64,000 bases of DNA from Streptomyces hyderabadensis (GCF_020404845.1 NZ_JAIOJZ010000047.1:1-64000), one strand, 5' to 3'; counted from the stretch's first letter, positions 41,755 to 50,795 are shown. The notes: generated by a model from the letters alone, not told the origin. Translations and numbers: made by a program.

Positions 41755-42564
41755 ATGCGCATCCGAATCGTCGACGCCTTCACCGACCGCCCCTTCGCGG
41801 GCAACCCCGCCGGAGTCCTGCTCCTCGACGCCTTCCCCGACGACGACCGGCTCCAGCGGATCGCCCTCGAGGTCAACCACTCCGAAACGGCCTTCGCGCA
41901 CCGGCTGCCCGCGGGCGGCGAGGCCGACTGGGCGCTGCGCTGGTTCACACCGGCCACCGAGGTGGCGATGTGCGGCCACGCGACGCTCGCCACGGCCCAC
42001 GTCCTGCACACCACCGGCGCCCACGCAGGACCGGTGCGGTTCGCCACCCGCAGCGGCGTCCTGACCTCGACACCCCGCGAGGACGGCTCGATCACCCTGG
42101 ACTTCCCGACGGCGCCCCTCACCCCGGTCGCGTCCCCGGCGGGTGTCGCCGAGGCCCTGGGCGCCGAGCCCCGCACCGTCCTGGACACCGGGCCGAACAT
42201 CGGGGACCTGCTGGTGGAGGTCGCCGACGAGAAGACGGTCCGCGCCCTGGCGCCGGACCTCGTGGCACTGGCCTCCCACTCCGAGCGCGGCGTCATCGCC
42301 ACCGCCCGCGCCGAGGACCCGGCCCGCGGCTACGACTACGTCTCCCGCTGCTTCTTCCCCAACGTCGGCATCGACGAGGACCCGGTCACCGGCAGCGCCC
42401 ACACGGCGCTGGCGCCCTTCTGGGCCGAGCGCCTCGGCCGTCCCGACCTCACCGGCCTCCAGGCGTCGTCCCGCTCCGGCCGGGTGCGCACCCGACTGCG
42501 CGGCGAGCGCACGCTGCTCAGCGGGCACGCGGTGACGGTGATCGACGGCGAGCTGCTGGCCTGA
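41755..42564 (+). CDS. PhzF family isomerase/epimerase
   Basis: 269-residue PhzF-fold protein. The catalytic Glu is in VNHSETAFA (near residue 45). ATEVAMCGHATLATAHVLHT is the conserved substrate-closing Cys/Gly loop, SRCFFPNVGIDEDPVTGSAH the second signature, and the protein ends in GHAVTVIDGELLA. Despite the name, most members are not phenazine enzymes; they catalyse isomerisations on amino-acid-like substrates. Monocistronic; no phenazine genes are adjacent. Confidence 0.88.
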   Translation: MRIRIVDAFTDRPFAGNPAGVLLLDAFPDDDRLQRIALEVNHSETAFAHRLPAGGEADWALRWFTPATEVAMCGHATLATAHVLHTTGAHAGPVRFATRSGVLTSTPREDGSITLDFPTAPLTPVASPAGVAEALGAEPRTVLDTGPNIGDLLVEVADEKTVRALAPDLVALASHSERGVIATARAEDPARGYDYVSRCFFPNVGIDEDPVTGSAHTALAPFWAERLGRPDLTGLQASSRSGRVRTRLRGERTLLSGHAVTVIDGELLA

Positions 42565-42592
42565 CCTCGCGACGGGGCTCGGGCCCGTACGG

Positions 42593-43420
42593 TCACGCGG
42601 TGGGCAGCCAGTCCACCTTCCCGGCGAGCAGCCCGTACCCGACGAAGGCCCCGATGTCGAGCAGTGAGTGCGCCACCACCAGGGGGCCCACGCGGCCCCA
42701 GCGGCGGTAGAGGTAGACGAACACGACGCCCATCACCATGTTGCCGACGAACCCGCCGATCCCCTGGTAGAGGTGGTACGACCCGCGCAGCACCGAACTG
42801 GCCGCCAGTGAGGCGCCGGCTCCCCAGCCGAGCTGGTCGAGCCGGCGCAGCAGGTAGCCGACGACGATGACCTCCTCCAGGACGGAGTTCTGCACCGCCG
42901 AGAGGATCAGGACGGGGTACTTCCACCACACGTCGGGCAGGGCCTCGGGCACCACGGTGAGGTTGAAGCCGAGGCCACGGGCGGCGAGGTAGAAGGCGAT
43001 GCCGGTGCTGCCGATGACGGCGGCGACGGCGGCGCCGCGGCCGAGGTCCGGCCATGGCCGGGTGCGGTCGAAGCCGAGGGTGCGCAGGCTGCGACCCTCG
43101 CGCAGCAGGAAGTGCGCGACGAGGGCGACCGGGACGAGTGCCGTGGTGATCCCGAAGAGCTGCCAGGCCAGATCAAGCCAGGGGCGGCCGGGCGCGGCGG
43201 AGGCGTTGAGGGTGGCCGCCTGGTCCTTGAGTCCGCCCGGCCGGGTGACCGAGCCGATGAAGCTGATGAGCGCGGACACCCCGCTCGCACCGAGCGACAG
43301 CGCGAGGACGAGCAGCGTCTCGTCACGCAGGATCCGCCGTGAGGGCCGCTCCTCGGTCAAGGGCTGTTCGCCGAGTCGCTTGTGAGGGAACGCATCGTCC
43401 ACCGGGCCCGCCTCCGCCAT
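42593..43420 (-). CDS. CPBP family intramembrane glutamic endopeptidase-like protein
   Basis: 275-residue polytopic membrane protein of the CAAX/Abi (CPBP) family. Motif 1 is the EE pair in LEEVIVVGYLLRRLDQLGWG, motif 2 is RGSYHLYQGIGGFVGNMVMG and motif 3 is VGPLVVAHSLLDIGAFVGYG. The ATG at 43420 is preferred because GGAGG lies nine bases upstream; a GTG two codons earlier is possible. CPBP proteins act as intramembrane peptidases or in self-immunity; the role here is unknown. Confidence 0.88.
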   Translation of the reverse strand: MAEAGPVDDAFPHKRLGEQPLTEERPSRRILRDETLLVLALSLGASGVSALISFIGSVTRPGGLKDQAATLNASAAPGRPWLDLAWQLFGITTALVPVALVAHFLLREGRSLRTLGFDRTRPWPDLGRGAAVAAVIGSTGIAFYLAARGLGFNLTVVPEALPDVWWKYPVLILSAVQNSVLEEVIVVGYLLRRLDQLGWGAGASLAASSVLRGSYHLYQGIGGFVGNMVMGVVFVYLYRRWGRVGPLVVAHSLLDIGAFVGYGLLAGKVDWLPTA

Positions 43421-43502
43421 GCACACCTGCCTCCAGCTGGGACGTCACAGCTTGCCCGATCAGTATGGGGCGGCGCGCGGCGGGGGCGGGTCGGGCGGGT
43501 GG

Positions 43503-45020
43503 TCAGCTGAGCGGCACCGGCTCCGGCAGGCCCACCGGCCACAGGTGTACGGGCTCTCCCTCGCGCATCAGCTCGACGTAGCGGCGGGTCGTGGCGGCCA
43601 GCGCGGCCTCCCGGGACAGTCCCGCCTCCAGCGCCCGGTGGAACGTGGCCGCCTGCCAGGACGCCCCGTTGACCCGGCGTCGGCACCGCTCCTCGATCAC
43701 GCCGAGGTAGAGGTCGCGGTCGGCGGGCTCCACGCCCCACGCGTCGAGACCGGCCTCGGCGAGCGGCAGCAGCTCGTCGCGCACCAGGACGGCGGCGTCG
43801 ACCTCGGTGGTGCCGCCGAGTCGGCCGCGCCGGGGCCACTCGAAGCGGGCGTCGATGCCGTGGCGGCACGCGGCCTCGAAGTTGGCGGCGGCGGCCTCGA
43901 AGGGCAGCCGGTGCCAGACCGGCCGGGGCTCCTCGGCGAGCGCGCGCACGACCCCGTAGTAGAAGGCGGCGTTGGCGATGACGTCGGTCACGGTGGGTCC
44001 GGCGGGCAGGACGCGGTTCTCGACGCGCAGGTGCGGGACGCCGTCGGCGATGTCGTAGACCGGGCGGTTCCAGCGGTAGACGGTGCCGTTGTGCAGGACG
44101 AGTTCCGAGAGCGAGGGCACCCCGCCCGCGTCGAGGACGTCGAGGGGGTCCTCGTCGTCGCAGATCGGCAGCAGTGCCGGGAAGTAGCGCCGGTTCTCCT
44201 CGAACAGGTCGTACGCGGAGGTCACCCACCGCTCCCCGAACCAGGTGCGCGGCCGCACGCCCTGGGCCTGCAGTTCGGGCGGGCGGGTGTCGGTGGACTG
44301 CTGGAACAGCGGGGGCCGCGACTCGCGCCACAGCTCACGGCCGAAGAGGAAGGGCGCGTTGGCGCCGAGGGCGATCTGGGCGGCGGTGACGGCCTGGGCC
44401 GCGTTCCACACGTCGGCGAAGCGGTCCGGGGTGACCTGGAGGTGGAGTTGTACGGAGGTGCAGGCGGCCTCGGGGGCGATCGACTTGGAGGTGCAGGTCA
44501 GGCGCTCGACGCCGTCGATGTCGAGGGTGAAGTCCTCGCCGCGGGCGGCCACGATCTGTTCGTTGAGCAAGGCATAGCGGTCGACGGCGGAGAGATTGGA
44601 CGAGACCAGGTCGTCCCGGTCCAGCGTCGGCAGAATACCGATCATCGCGATTCCCGCGTCCACCTCGCCCGCCTTGCGGTCCGCATATGCCAGGGACGTG
44701 CGGATCTCCTCGGCGAGCCGGTCGAATACCCGGCCGCCCAGGCGGTGCGGAGCTATGTTGACTTCCAGGTTGAACATGGCGAGTTCTGTCTGGAAGTCCC
44801 GGCTCGCGATGCGCTCCAGGACTTGCGCATTCAACATTTTGGGCATCCCGTCCGCACCGACGAGATTCAATTCGATCTCCAGCCCCATCAGGTTCTTCGG
44901 GCGGTCGAACCGCTTCTCCGCCAGAAGTCGCTCCAGGCCCGTCAGGCACCGCTGGAGCTTCTCGCGGTAGCGCTGGCGATCGGACAGGTCGAACCGACCT
45001 GCCTCGACCTTCTCCCCCAT
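43503..45020 (-). CDS. Glutamate-cysteine ligase GCS2-family carboxylate-amine ligase
   Basis: 505-residue ATP-dependent ligase of the GCS2 (YbdK-like) type. The N-terminal metal/ATP-binding part is LMGLEIELNLVGADG (two Glu), then AMFNLEVNIAPHRLGGRVFD and TSVQLHLQVTPDRFADVWNA. It is longer than classic YbdK (about 370 aa), having an additional C-terminal helical part. Actinobacteria make mycothiol, not glutathione, so the substrate is probably a different amino acid or peptide. It is monocistronic, starting after an unusually long, less GC-rich intergenic region. Confidence 0.85.
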   Translation of the reverse strand: MGEKVEAGRFDLSDRQRYREKLQRCLTGLERLLAEKRFDRPKNLMGLEIELNLVGADGMPKMLNAQVLERIASRDFQTELAMFNLEVNIAPHRLGGRVFDRLAEEIRTSLAYADRKAGEVDAGIAMIGILPTLDRDDLVSSNLSAVDRYALLNEQIVAARGEDFTLDIDGVERLTCTSKSIAPEAACTSVQLHLQVTPDRFADVWNAAQAVTAAQIALGANAPFLFGRELWRESRPPLFQQSTDTRPPELQAQGVRPRTWFGERWVTSAYDLFEENRRYFPALLPICDDEDPLDVLDAGGVPSLSELVLHNGTVYRWNRPVYDIADGVPHLRVENRVLPAGPTVTDVIANAAFYYGVVRALAEEPRPVWHRLPFEAAAANFEAACRHGIDARFEWPRRGRLGGTTEVDAAVLVRDELLPLAEAGLDAWGVEPADRDLYLGVIEERCRRRVNGASWQAATFHRALEAGLSREAALAATTRRYVELMREGEPVHLWPVGLPEPVPLS

Positions 45021-45593
45021 GGAAGAGTCCCTTCTCGGAGCGATGAGTGGAAGATCCGGCCGCCCGTGCCCGGTGTCCCGTGGCCGCTGGCCGGTCAGGT
45101 GGGATGATGCCCAGCCGAAGCGATCGATAACGTCCCCGCGCCGGCCCGGCAGCCGCTACGCTGTGCCGGTGTGATCGGTGGCACATTCACCGGGCATGGC
45201 ACGTCGAGCAGTTTCCCGGGCCGACAACTCGTGAAAAATGCCGACGACAATTGGCCGACCGCTCGGCGAACATTCCCCGAGGTCATCGCGGTGCACCCGC
45301 TCCGAAATCCGGAGGATTCCCGCATATCGGCGGCCGAATTCAACCTTGTACGGGTTGCCGGAATCGGCTAGCGGAAACACAGTCTGAACACATGTCGTAT
45401 AAACTCCGCGGACAAGGCAGCGGATCGGCGCCCACCGTCGAAGGATCCCGCCGTCGAGCTGACGCGCGGCAGTCCTCTCCCGCAGCTCGGTTCCCGGCCC
45501 CGGCCCCTGCCTTCCCCGCCCTGTGAGCCGACAGCGTCGTCCGCCCAGCTCCGCCCTCGCGCCACCGTGCCTTCGAATGAGAGGCGACCCACC
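45021..45593. other. Long intergenic region, 573 nt, lower GC than its neighbours
   Basis: No convincing gene. It holds small ORFs (for example 45171-45371, 66 codons, MIGGTFTGHGTSSSFPGRQL), but their third-position G/C is clearly lower than in Streptomyces genes. The middle (45225-45420) is A/T-richer, with stretches such as GTCGTATAAAC. It must contain the divergent promoters of the GCS2 ligase and the next gene; a regulatory RNA or old insertion scar cannot be excluded. Confidence 0.45.
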
Positions 45594-46178
45594 ATGCCCC
45601 TGCGTGCCCCCCAGGCCCCCGCGCCCGCCCTGCGCTCCGTCCTCACCGCCCTCTCCTCGCCCACCGCGGTCCGCGAGGCCCGGACTCCCGCGCTGCTCGG
45701 CGCCCAGGGACCCGCCACACCCGAACTGCCGCTTCCCGTGCACGTGCTCGACCGGATCACGGCGGAGGGCGTGACGGCGACGCGGCTGGCCGGGTGGCGG
45801 TTCCACATCAGGTGCGGCGAGCGGTCGGTGGCGGCGGCGGAGACGATGCTGACCCCCGACGGCTGGGCCTTCTCGCACTTCTTCGAGGGCCCTTACGTCG
45901 CCTCGACCGAGCGCGCGCTGCGGCAGGCCGAGTCGGTGGCCCAGCCCTACCAGCCGCGGCTGCTGTCGGTTCCCGAGCTGTACATGCTCACCCTGTGGCT
46001 GCACGGCGACTGCTCCGCGGACGCCACCTCCGGGCACCTCGCGGCCGCCGACCTGCTGGTGCCGCTGGCGCCGGCCCCGCCCGGCATCGCGGCGCACCGG
46101 CCGCACCGGGTGGCCGAACTGCTGCCGGTCCTCACGGACCGGATGACACGGACGCGGTTGCTGGGTTCTCCCGCCTGA
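45594..46178 (+). CDS. Hypothetical protein, Streptomyces-type
   Basis: 194-residue protein from the ATG at 45594, preceded by GAGAGG. The N-terminal 40 residues are Pro/Ala-rich. The centre LAGWRFHIRCGERSVAAAET, DGWAFSHFFEGPYVASTERA and QPRLLSVPELYMLTLWLHGD looks like a small globular alpha/beta domain. No family recognised. A serial Trp/His/Cys pattern could suit a small-molecule-binding domain, but that is speculation. Confidence 0.65.
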   Translation: MPLRAPQAPAPALRSVLTALSSPTAVREARTPALLGAQGPATPELPLPVHVLDRITAEGVTATRLAGWRFHIRCGERSVAAAETMLTPDGWAFSHFFEGPYVASTERALRQAESVAQPYQPRLLSVPELYMLTLWLHGDCSADATSGHLAAADLLVPLAPAPPGIAAHRPHRVAELLPVLTDRMTRTRLLGSPA

Positions 46179-46466
46179 CCTGCCCCGACGCTCTGCCGCC
46201 CCGCACCCACCCGCGCGGACTAGCCCCTTTCGGCCATGCCGAACCATCCGAAGTGACAGTGCAGTTGAGCTGAACCGTCCGCGCGGGTGACGCGTCATCA
46301 ACCTGTGAGAAGCGGTGCTGCGAAATACCTGCGGATCGACGCCCGTGGGGCAACACTGGGTTCCGAACGACTCACACAACGGGGGGCGGCCATGAACGAG
46401 GCTTCACGCCGCGGGACAGACAAGACCACGAACTCACCCATCACCACAGACCGAGAGACCCCACTC

Positions 46467-46670
46467 ATGTGTCAGCACCAGCCACCGTGCCCCTCAGCCG
46501 TCTCCGCCGACCGGGAGTCCGCCCGTCTCGTGGCGCACCACCCGGAGCAGGGCTGGAGCCTGCTGTGCAACGGTGTCGTCCTCTTCGAGGACACCGGTGA
46601 GCTACTGCCGGACGGTCAGGCCATCGCCCCGCACCGCCCGGTCGGCGCGGGTCTGACGACCGCCGCCTGA
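46467..46670 (+). CDS. DUF5999 family small protein
   Basis: 67-residue protein MCQHQPPCPSAVSADRESAR LVAHHPEQGWSLLCNGVVLF followed by EDTGELLPDGQAIAPHRP. This is the conserved DUF5999 sequence of Streptomyces, with the N-terminal Cys-x-His-x4-Cys and a later Cys that could bind metal. The ATG at 46467 (after GAGAGACC) gives the family's usual start. An in-frame ATG at 46392 after GGGGGG would add 25 residues. Function unknown. A hairpin terminator follows immediately. The 290 nt upstream (46179-46466) shows nothing else recognisable. Confidence 0.85.
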   Translation: MCQHQPPCPSAVSADRESARLVAHHPEQGWSLLCNGVVLFEDTGELLPDGQAIAPHRPVGAGLTTAA

Positions 46671-46676
46671 CAACCC

Positions 46677-46701
46677 GCCGGGCGCTGCCATCGCGCCCGG
46701 C
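46677..46701 (+). terminator. Hairpin terminator after the DUF5999 gene
   Basis: GCCGGGCGC (46677-46685), loop TGCCATC, then GCGCCCGGC (46693-46701); a perfect 9-bp stem 7 nt after the stop codon. Confidence 0.75.
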
Positions 46702-46912
46702 GCACCAAGGGGCCGGCCCGCAGCCACGACTGCGCACCGGCCCTCACGCACGTCCGGGCTCACCGACGCGAGCCGGGCACCACGGCGTGGACGACCCGCG
46801 GTGTCTTCACGTCGGCGGTCCCGGTCCGCCTGCGAGGCCCGGAGCGGCGGGCGCCGCACCGTCGGCCGGCCCCGCGTCCACCGTCCTGCTCGCGCGGCCT
46901 ATCGTGACCGGC

Positions 46913-47308
46913 ATGCAGTCCTACACGATCGGCCAGGCGGCGCGGCTGCTCGGCGTCAGCCCGGACACCGCCCGCCGCTGGGCCGACGCGGGCCGGATCG
47001 CCACCCGCCGCGACGAGGCCGGACGGCGCGTCGTCGACGGGCGCGACCTGGCCGCGTTCTCGGTCGAACTCGCCCGCTCGGACGGCACCGACGAGGAGAC
47101 GCCGTACACCTCGGTCCGCAACGCGTTTCCCGGGATCGTGACCGCGATCAAGCTCGGGGACGTCGCCGCCCAGGTCGAGATCCAGGCCGGCCCGCACCGG
47201 CTCGTCTCCCTGCTGACCAGGGAGGCGGTGGAGGAACTCGGCCTGGAGGTCGGCATGGAGGCCACGGCCCGGGTGAAGTCGACGAATGTCCATGTCGACA
47301 GGGCCTGA
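46913..47308 (+). CDS. HTH-Mop molybdate-responsive regulator (ModE-like)
   Basis: 131-residue protein. N-terminal excisionase/MerR-type HTH: QSYTIGQAARLLGVSPDTAR RWADAGRIATRRDEAGRRVV. The C-terminal half is a single Mop/TOBE domain: RNAFPGIVTAIKLGDVAAQV EIQAGPHRLVSLLTREAVEE and VKSTNVHVDR, which binds molybdate or tungstate oxyanions. The ATG at 46913 is chosen. The order HTH-Mop then modABC indicates that it represses the transport operon when molybdate is plentiful (inference from the ModE family). Confidence 0.9.
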   Translation: MQSYTIGQAARLLGVSPDTARRWADAGRIATRRDEAGRRVVDGRDLAAFSVELARSDGTDEETPYTSVRNAFPGIVTAIKLGDVAAQVEIQAGPHRLVSLLTREAVEELGLEVGMEATARVKSTNVHVDRA

Positions 47309-47377
47309 GCGGCCGACCGGCGGCCGTACGACCGCACCGCTCCCACCACTCCACCCGCACCGCCGCGACCGTGCGAA

Positions 47378-47460
47378 CGCACATGCCAGCCTTTTCTCAC
47401 CTGCGGCTTGCTCATGCGATGCGACAGGAGACATACCCCTCGCACATGCGGAAGTATGAT
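47378..47460 (+). promoter_or_regulatory. Candidate promoter and operator of the mod operon
   Basis: CGCACATGC occurs at 47378-47386 and 47441-47449 in the region between the HTH-Mop gene and modA. TATGAT at 47455-47460 is a good -10 hexamer; no clear -35 is visible. The repeats are the best candidates for the regulator's binding sites. Confidence 0.45.
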
Positions 47461-47537
47461 CGGCGCAATGGGGGGCACCGTTCGCTCGGCCGCCGAGCCG
47501 TCGGCCCCTGCCCAGAACGCCGAGGGAGTGGCCCGTG

Positions 47538-48371
47538 ATGACCCGTTCCGTGCACAGGACCCACCGCATCCGCCGTACCGCGCGGGTGGCCGGCGCGGGG
47601 GCCGCCGCGCTGCTGGCCCTGAGCGCGTGCTCGTCGTCCTCGGACACGGATGCGGACGCGGACTCCGCGGGCGCCCCGTCGTCCTCCGCGAAGCTCTCCG
47701 GCCAGGTCACCGTCTTCGCCGCCGCCTCGCTCAAGGAGAGCTTCACGACGCTCGGCGAGACCTTCGAGAAGCAGCACCCGGGCACCGAGGTCACCTTCAA
47801 CTTCGCCGGCAGTGACACCCTCGCCGCCAGCATCACCGGCGGCGCCCCGGCGGACGTGTTCGCCTCGGCCAGCCCCAAGACGATGGCCACCGTCACCGAC
47901 GCCGGAGCCGCGGCCGGCACCCCCGTCACCTTCGTGCGCAACCAGCTGGAGATCGCCACCCTGCCCGGCAACCCCGGTCACGTCTCCTCCCTGAAGGACC
48001 TCACCGACTCCGGCCTCAAGGTCGTGCTGTGCGACAAGACCGTGCCGTGCGGGGCCGCGGCCCAGAAGGCCCTGGACGCCAGCGGTCTCGAACTCACCCC
48101 GGTCTCCTACGAGCAGGACGTCAAGGCCGCCCTCACCAAGGTCGAACTGAAGGAGGCGGACGCCGCGGTCGTCTACAAGACCGATGTGAAGGCGGCCGGC
48201 GACAAGGTGTCGGGCGTCGACTTCCCGGAGTCGGCCGAGGCGGTCAACGACTACCCGATCACCCTCCTCAAGGACGCCCCCAACACCGACGCGGCCAAGG
48301 CGTTCATCGAGCTGGTGCGGTCCGCCGAGGGGCAGCGGGTGCTCACCGGGGCCGGGTTCCGCACGCCGTGA
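47538..48371 (+). CDS. modA: Molybdate ABC transporter substrate-binding lipoprotein
   Basis: 277-residue exported lipoprotein with lipobox LLALSAC in the signal. The ModA signature: GQVTVFAAASLKESFTTLGE near residue 55, FAGSDTLAASITGGAPADVF (the ligand-binding Ser), and VVLCDKTVPCGAAAQKALDA and AAVVYKTDVKAAGDKV (Tyr/Val). The ATG at 47538 directly follows an alternative GTG at 47535; GGGAG lies upstream of both. It overlaps modB by four bases (GTGA). Confidence 0.93.
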   Translation: MTRSVHRTHRIRRTARVAGAGAAALLALSACSSSSDTDADADSAGAPSSSAKLSGQVTVFAAASLKESFTTLGETFEKQHPGTEVTFNFAGSDTLAASITGGAPADVFASASPKTMATVTDAGAAAGTPVTFVRNQLEIATLPGNPGHVSSLKDLTDSGLKVVLCDKTVPCGAAAQKALDASGLELTPVSYEQDVKAALTKVELKEADAAVVYKTDVKAAGDKVSGVDFPESAEAVNDYPITLLKDAPNTDAAKAFIELVRSAEGQRVLTGAGFRTP

Positions 48372-49228
48372 CCGAGCCCGCCGCGAAGACGCCCGCACCG
48401 GCCGGAGCCGACCCGGTGACCGCCGGGCCGCGCCGTGCCCGCCGCCGGGGGCGCACGGTGCCGGTGCCCCTGCTGGTGCCCGCCCTGGTCGGCCTGGCGT
48501 TCCTGCTGCTGCCCCTGCTCGCACTGGTGATACGCGCGCCGTGGAGCGGCCTGCCGGAGCAGCTGTCCAGCCCCGAGGTGTGGCAGGCGCTGCGGCTGTC
48601 GCTGCTGTGCGCGACCTCGGCGACCGCGCTGAGCCTGCTCGTCGGCGTGCCCCTGGCCTGGCTGCTGGCCCGTACCGACTTCCCCGGCCGGGGGCTCGTC
48701 CGCGCGCTGGTGACGCTGCCGCTGGTGCTGCCGCCGGTGGTGGGCGGCGTCGCGCTCCTGCTGGCGTTCGGGCGCAACGGCGTCGTCGGGCAGTGGCTGG
48801 AGTCCTGGTTCGGGATCACCCTGCCGTTCACGACGACGGGTGTCGTCCTCGCGGAGACGTTCGTGGCGATGCCGTTCCTGGTCGTCAGCGTGGAGGGCAC
48901 CCTGCGCGCCGCCGACCCGCGCTACGAGGAGGCCGCCACCACCCTGGGCGCCTCCCGCTTCACCGCGTTCCGCCGGGTGACGCTCCCGCTGATCGCACCG
49001 GGCATCGCGGCGGGCGCCGTACTGGCCTGGGCGCGGGCGCTGGGCGAGTTCGGGGCGACGATCACGTTCGCGGGCAACTTCCCCGGGCGGACCCAGACCA
49101 TGCCGCTGGCCGTCTACCTCGCCCTGCAGAACGATCCGGCGGCGGCGATCGCCCTGAGCCTGGTGCTGCTGGCCGTCTCCGTCGCCGTCCTGGCGGGTCT
49201 GCGGGACCGCTGGATGAGCGCGTCATGA
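48368..49228 (+). CDS. modB: Molybdate ABC transporter permease
   Basis: 286-residue inner-membrane permease. The Pro/Ala-rich N-tail is followed by about five to six membrane helices (LLVPALVGLAFLLLPLLALV; ALVTLPLVLPPVVGGVALLL). The EAA loop YEEAATTLGASRFTAFRRVT LPLIAPGI contacts ModC. The GTG start overlaps the modA stop codon, showing translational coupling. Confidence 0.92.
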   Translation: MTEPAAKTPAPAGADPVTAGPRRARRRGRTVPVPLLVPALVGLAFLLLPLLALVIRAPWSGLPEQLSSPEVWQALRLSLLCATSATALSLLVGVPLAWLLARTDFPGRGLVRALVTLPLVLPPVVGGVALLLAFGRNGVVGQWLESWFGITLPFTTTGVVLAETFVAMPFLVVSVEGTLRAADPRYEEAATTLGASRFTAFRRVTLPLIAPGIAAGAVLAWARALGEFGATITFAGNFPGRTQTMPLAVYLALQNDPAAAIALSLVLLAVSVAVLAGLRDRWMSAS

Positions 49229-50334
49229 CCGAATCCGCCGAACGGAACGCCGCCATGGACTCCCCCGGCCCCGACCAAGACGGCCACCTGCCGGCCGACG
49301 GCCTCGACGCCCGCCTGGTCGTGGACCGCGGCTCCTTCCGCCTGGACGTCGCGCTCACCGCCGCGCCCGGCGAGGTCGTGGCGCTGCTCGGGCCCAACGG
49401 CGCGGGCAAGACCACCGCCCTGCGCGCGCTCGCCGGCCTGGTCCCCCTCAGCGACGGTCACCTGCGTCTGGACGGCGCCGCGCTGGAGCGCACGCCGCCG
49501 GAGTCCCGCCCGGTCGGCGTCGTCTTCCAGGACTATCTGCTCTTCCCGCACCTGACCGCCCTCGACAACGTGGCGTTCGGGCCCCGCTGCCGGGGCGCGG
49601 GCAGGGCGCAGGCACGGGCGCAGGCCGCGGCGTGGCTGGACCGCATGGGACTGGCCGACCACGCGGGTGCCAAGCCCCGCCGCCTCTCCGGTGGCCAGGC
49701 CCAGCGTGTCGCCCTGGCCCGCGCGCTGGCCACCCACCCGCGGCTGCTGCTCCTGGACGAGCCCCTCGCGGCCCTGGACGCCCGGACCCGGCTGGAGGTG
49801 CGGGCCCAGCTCCGCCGCCATCTCGCCGAGTTCGAGGCCGTCGCCGTACTGGTCACGCACGACCCGCTGGACGCCATGGTGCTGGCCGACCGGCTGGTCG
49901 TGGTCGAGGACGGCGCGGTCGTCCAGGAGGGCGGGCCCGCCGACATCGCCCGCCGGCCCCGCACGGACTACATCGCCCAGCTGGTCGGCCTGAACCTCTA
50001 CCGGGGCCGGGCGGAGGGCCACACCGTGCGCCTCGACACGGGCCCCGCCGTCACCACCACGGAGGATCTCGCGGGCCCGGCCTTCGTCGCCTTCCCGCCG
50101 AGCGCCGTGACTCTGTACGACGCGCGTCCCGCCGGCTCCAGCGCCCGCAACCTGTGGCGCTGCGAGGTGGCGGGCCTGGAGAGTCACGGCGACCAGATCC
50201 GGGTGGACCTCACCGGCGAACTCCCACTCGTCGCCGACCTCACCACGGTCGCCGCGGCCGAGCTGGGCCTCCACCCCGGCGCACCGGTGTGGGCGACGGT
50301 CAAGGCGACGCAGACCCACGCATACCCGGCATAG
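49225..50334 (+). CDS. modC: Molybdate ABC transporter ATP-binding protein
   Basis: 369-residue ATPase. Walker A LLGPNGAGKTTALRAL, signature LSGGQAQRVALARAL, Walker B LLLLDEPLAALDARTRLE and H-loop LVTHDPLDAM are intact. The C-terminal 120 residues form a TOBE/Mop-type regulatory domain (NLWRCEVAGLESHGDQIRVD to the end). The start (ATGA) overlaps the modB stop by four bases. It completes the ModABC transporter for molybdate uptake. Confidence 0.93.
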   Translation: MTESAERNAAMDSPGPDQDGHLPADGLDARLVVDRGSFRLDVALTAAPGEVVALLGPNGAGKTTALRALAGLVPLSDGHLRLDGAALERTPPESRPVGVVFQDYLLFPHLTALDNVAFGPRCRGAGRAQARAQAAAWLDRMGLADHAGAKPRRLSGGQAQRVALARALATHPRLLLLDEPLAALDARTRLEVRAQLRRHLAEFEAVAVLVTHDPLDAMVLADRLVVVEDGAVVQEGGPADIARRPRTDYIAQLVGLNLYRGRAEGHTVRLDTGPAVTTTEDLAGPAFVAFPPSAVTLYDARPAGSSARNLWRCEVAGLESHGDQIRVDLTGELPLVADLTTVAAAELGLHPGAPVWATVKATQTHAYPA

Positions 50335-50360
50335 CGGTTCCGCCGGGCTACGGTGCCCCC

Positions 50361-50780
50361 ATGAGCCTGAGCATCCGCAACCAGCTCCCCGGCACCGTCA
50401 CCGCCGTCACCACGGGCGAGGCCATGGCGACGGTCAGGGTCCGCCTGTCCGGGGGCCAGGACCTCACCGCGGCCATCACCCGGGAGGCCGCCGACGATCT
50501 CGGTCTGAGCCCCGGAACGGCCGTCCGCGGCCTGGTGAAGTCGACGGAGATCTCCCTCGCCACCGGCAGGGCCGACGGCCTCTCGATCCGCAACCGGCTG
50601 CCCGGCACGGTCACCCGGCTCGTGCTCGGCGACGTCATGGCGGTCGCGCACATCGCCGTGTCGGACGCCCAGCTCACCGCCGTGATCACCAAGGAAGCGG
50701 CCGAGGAGCTGGGCCTCTTCGTGGGTTCGGACGTCATCGCCCTCGTCAAGTCCACCGAGGTCGCGCTCGCCACGCCATAG
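50361..50780 (+). CDS. Di-Mop molybdate/tungstate-binding protein (molbindin)
   Basis: 139-residue protein made of two tandem Mop (TOBE) domains: MSLSIRNQLPGTVTAVTTGE AMATVRVRLSGG to VKSTEISLATG, and LSIRNRLPGTVTRLVLGDVM AVAHIAVSDAQ to VKSTEVALATP. Such molbindins store or buffer molybdate. The two halves are clearly homologous to each other and to the Mop domain of the regulator upstream. It follows modC by 26 nt and is the end of the operon, just before a terminator. Confidence 0.9.
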   Translation: MSLSIRNQLPGTVTAVTTGEAMATVRVRLSGGQDLTAAITREAADDLGLSPGTAVRGLVKSTEISLATGRADGLSIRNRLPGTVTRLVLGDVMAVAHIAVSDAQLTAVITKEAAEELGLFVGSDVIALVKSTEVALATP

Positions 50781-50795
50781 CCGGCCCGCCAACGG

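Noticed and set aside
41755..42564. Phenazine biosynthesis cluster
   Set aside because: Only a PhzF-family protein is present; no other phenazine genes are nearby and most PhzF homologues are not phenazine enzymes.
45171..45371. Possible 66-aa gene in the intergenic region
   Set aside because: Third-position G/C is much lower than in real genes here, and there is no RBS or known family.
46677..46701. Small RNA or attenuator after DUF5999
   Set aside because: A single perfect hairpin right after the stop codon is most simply a terminator.
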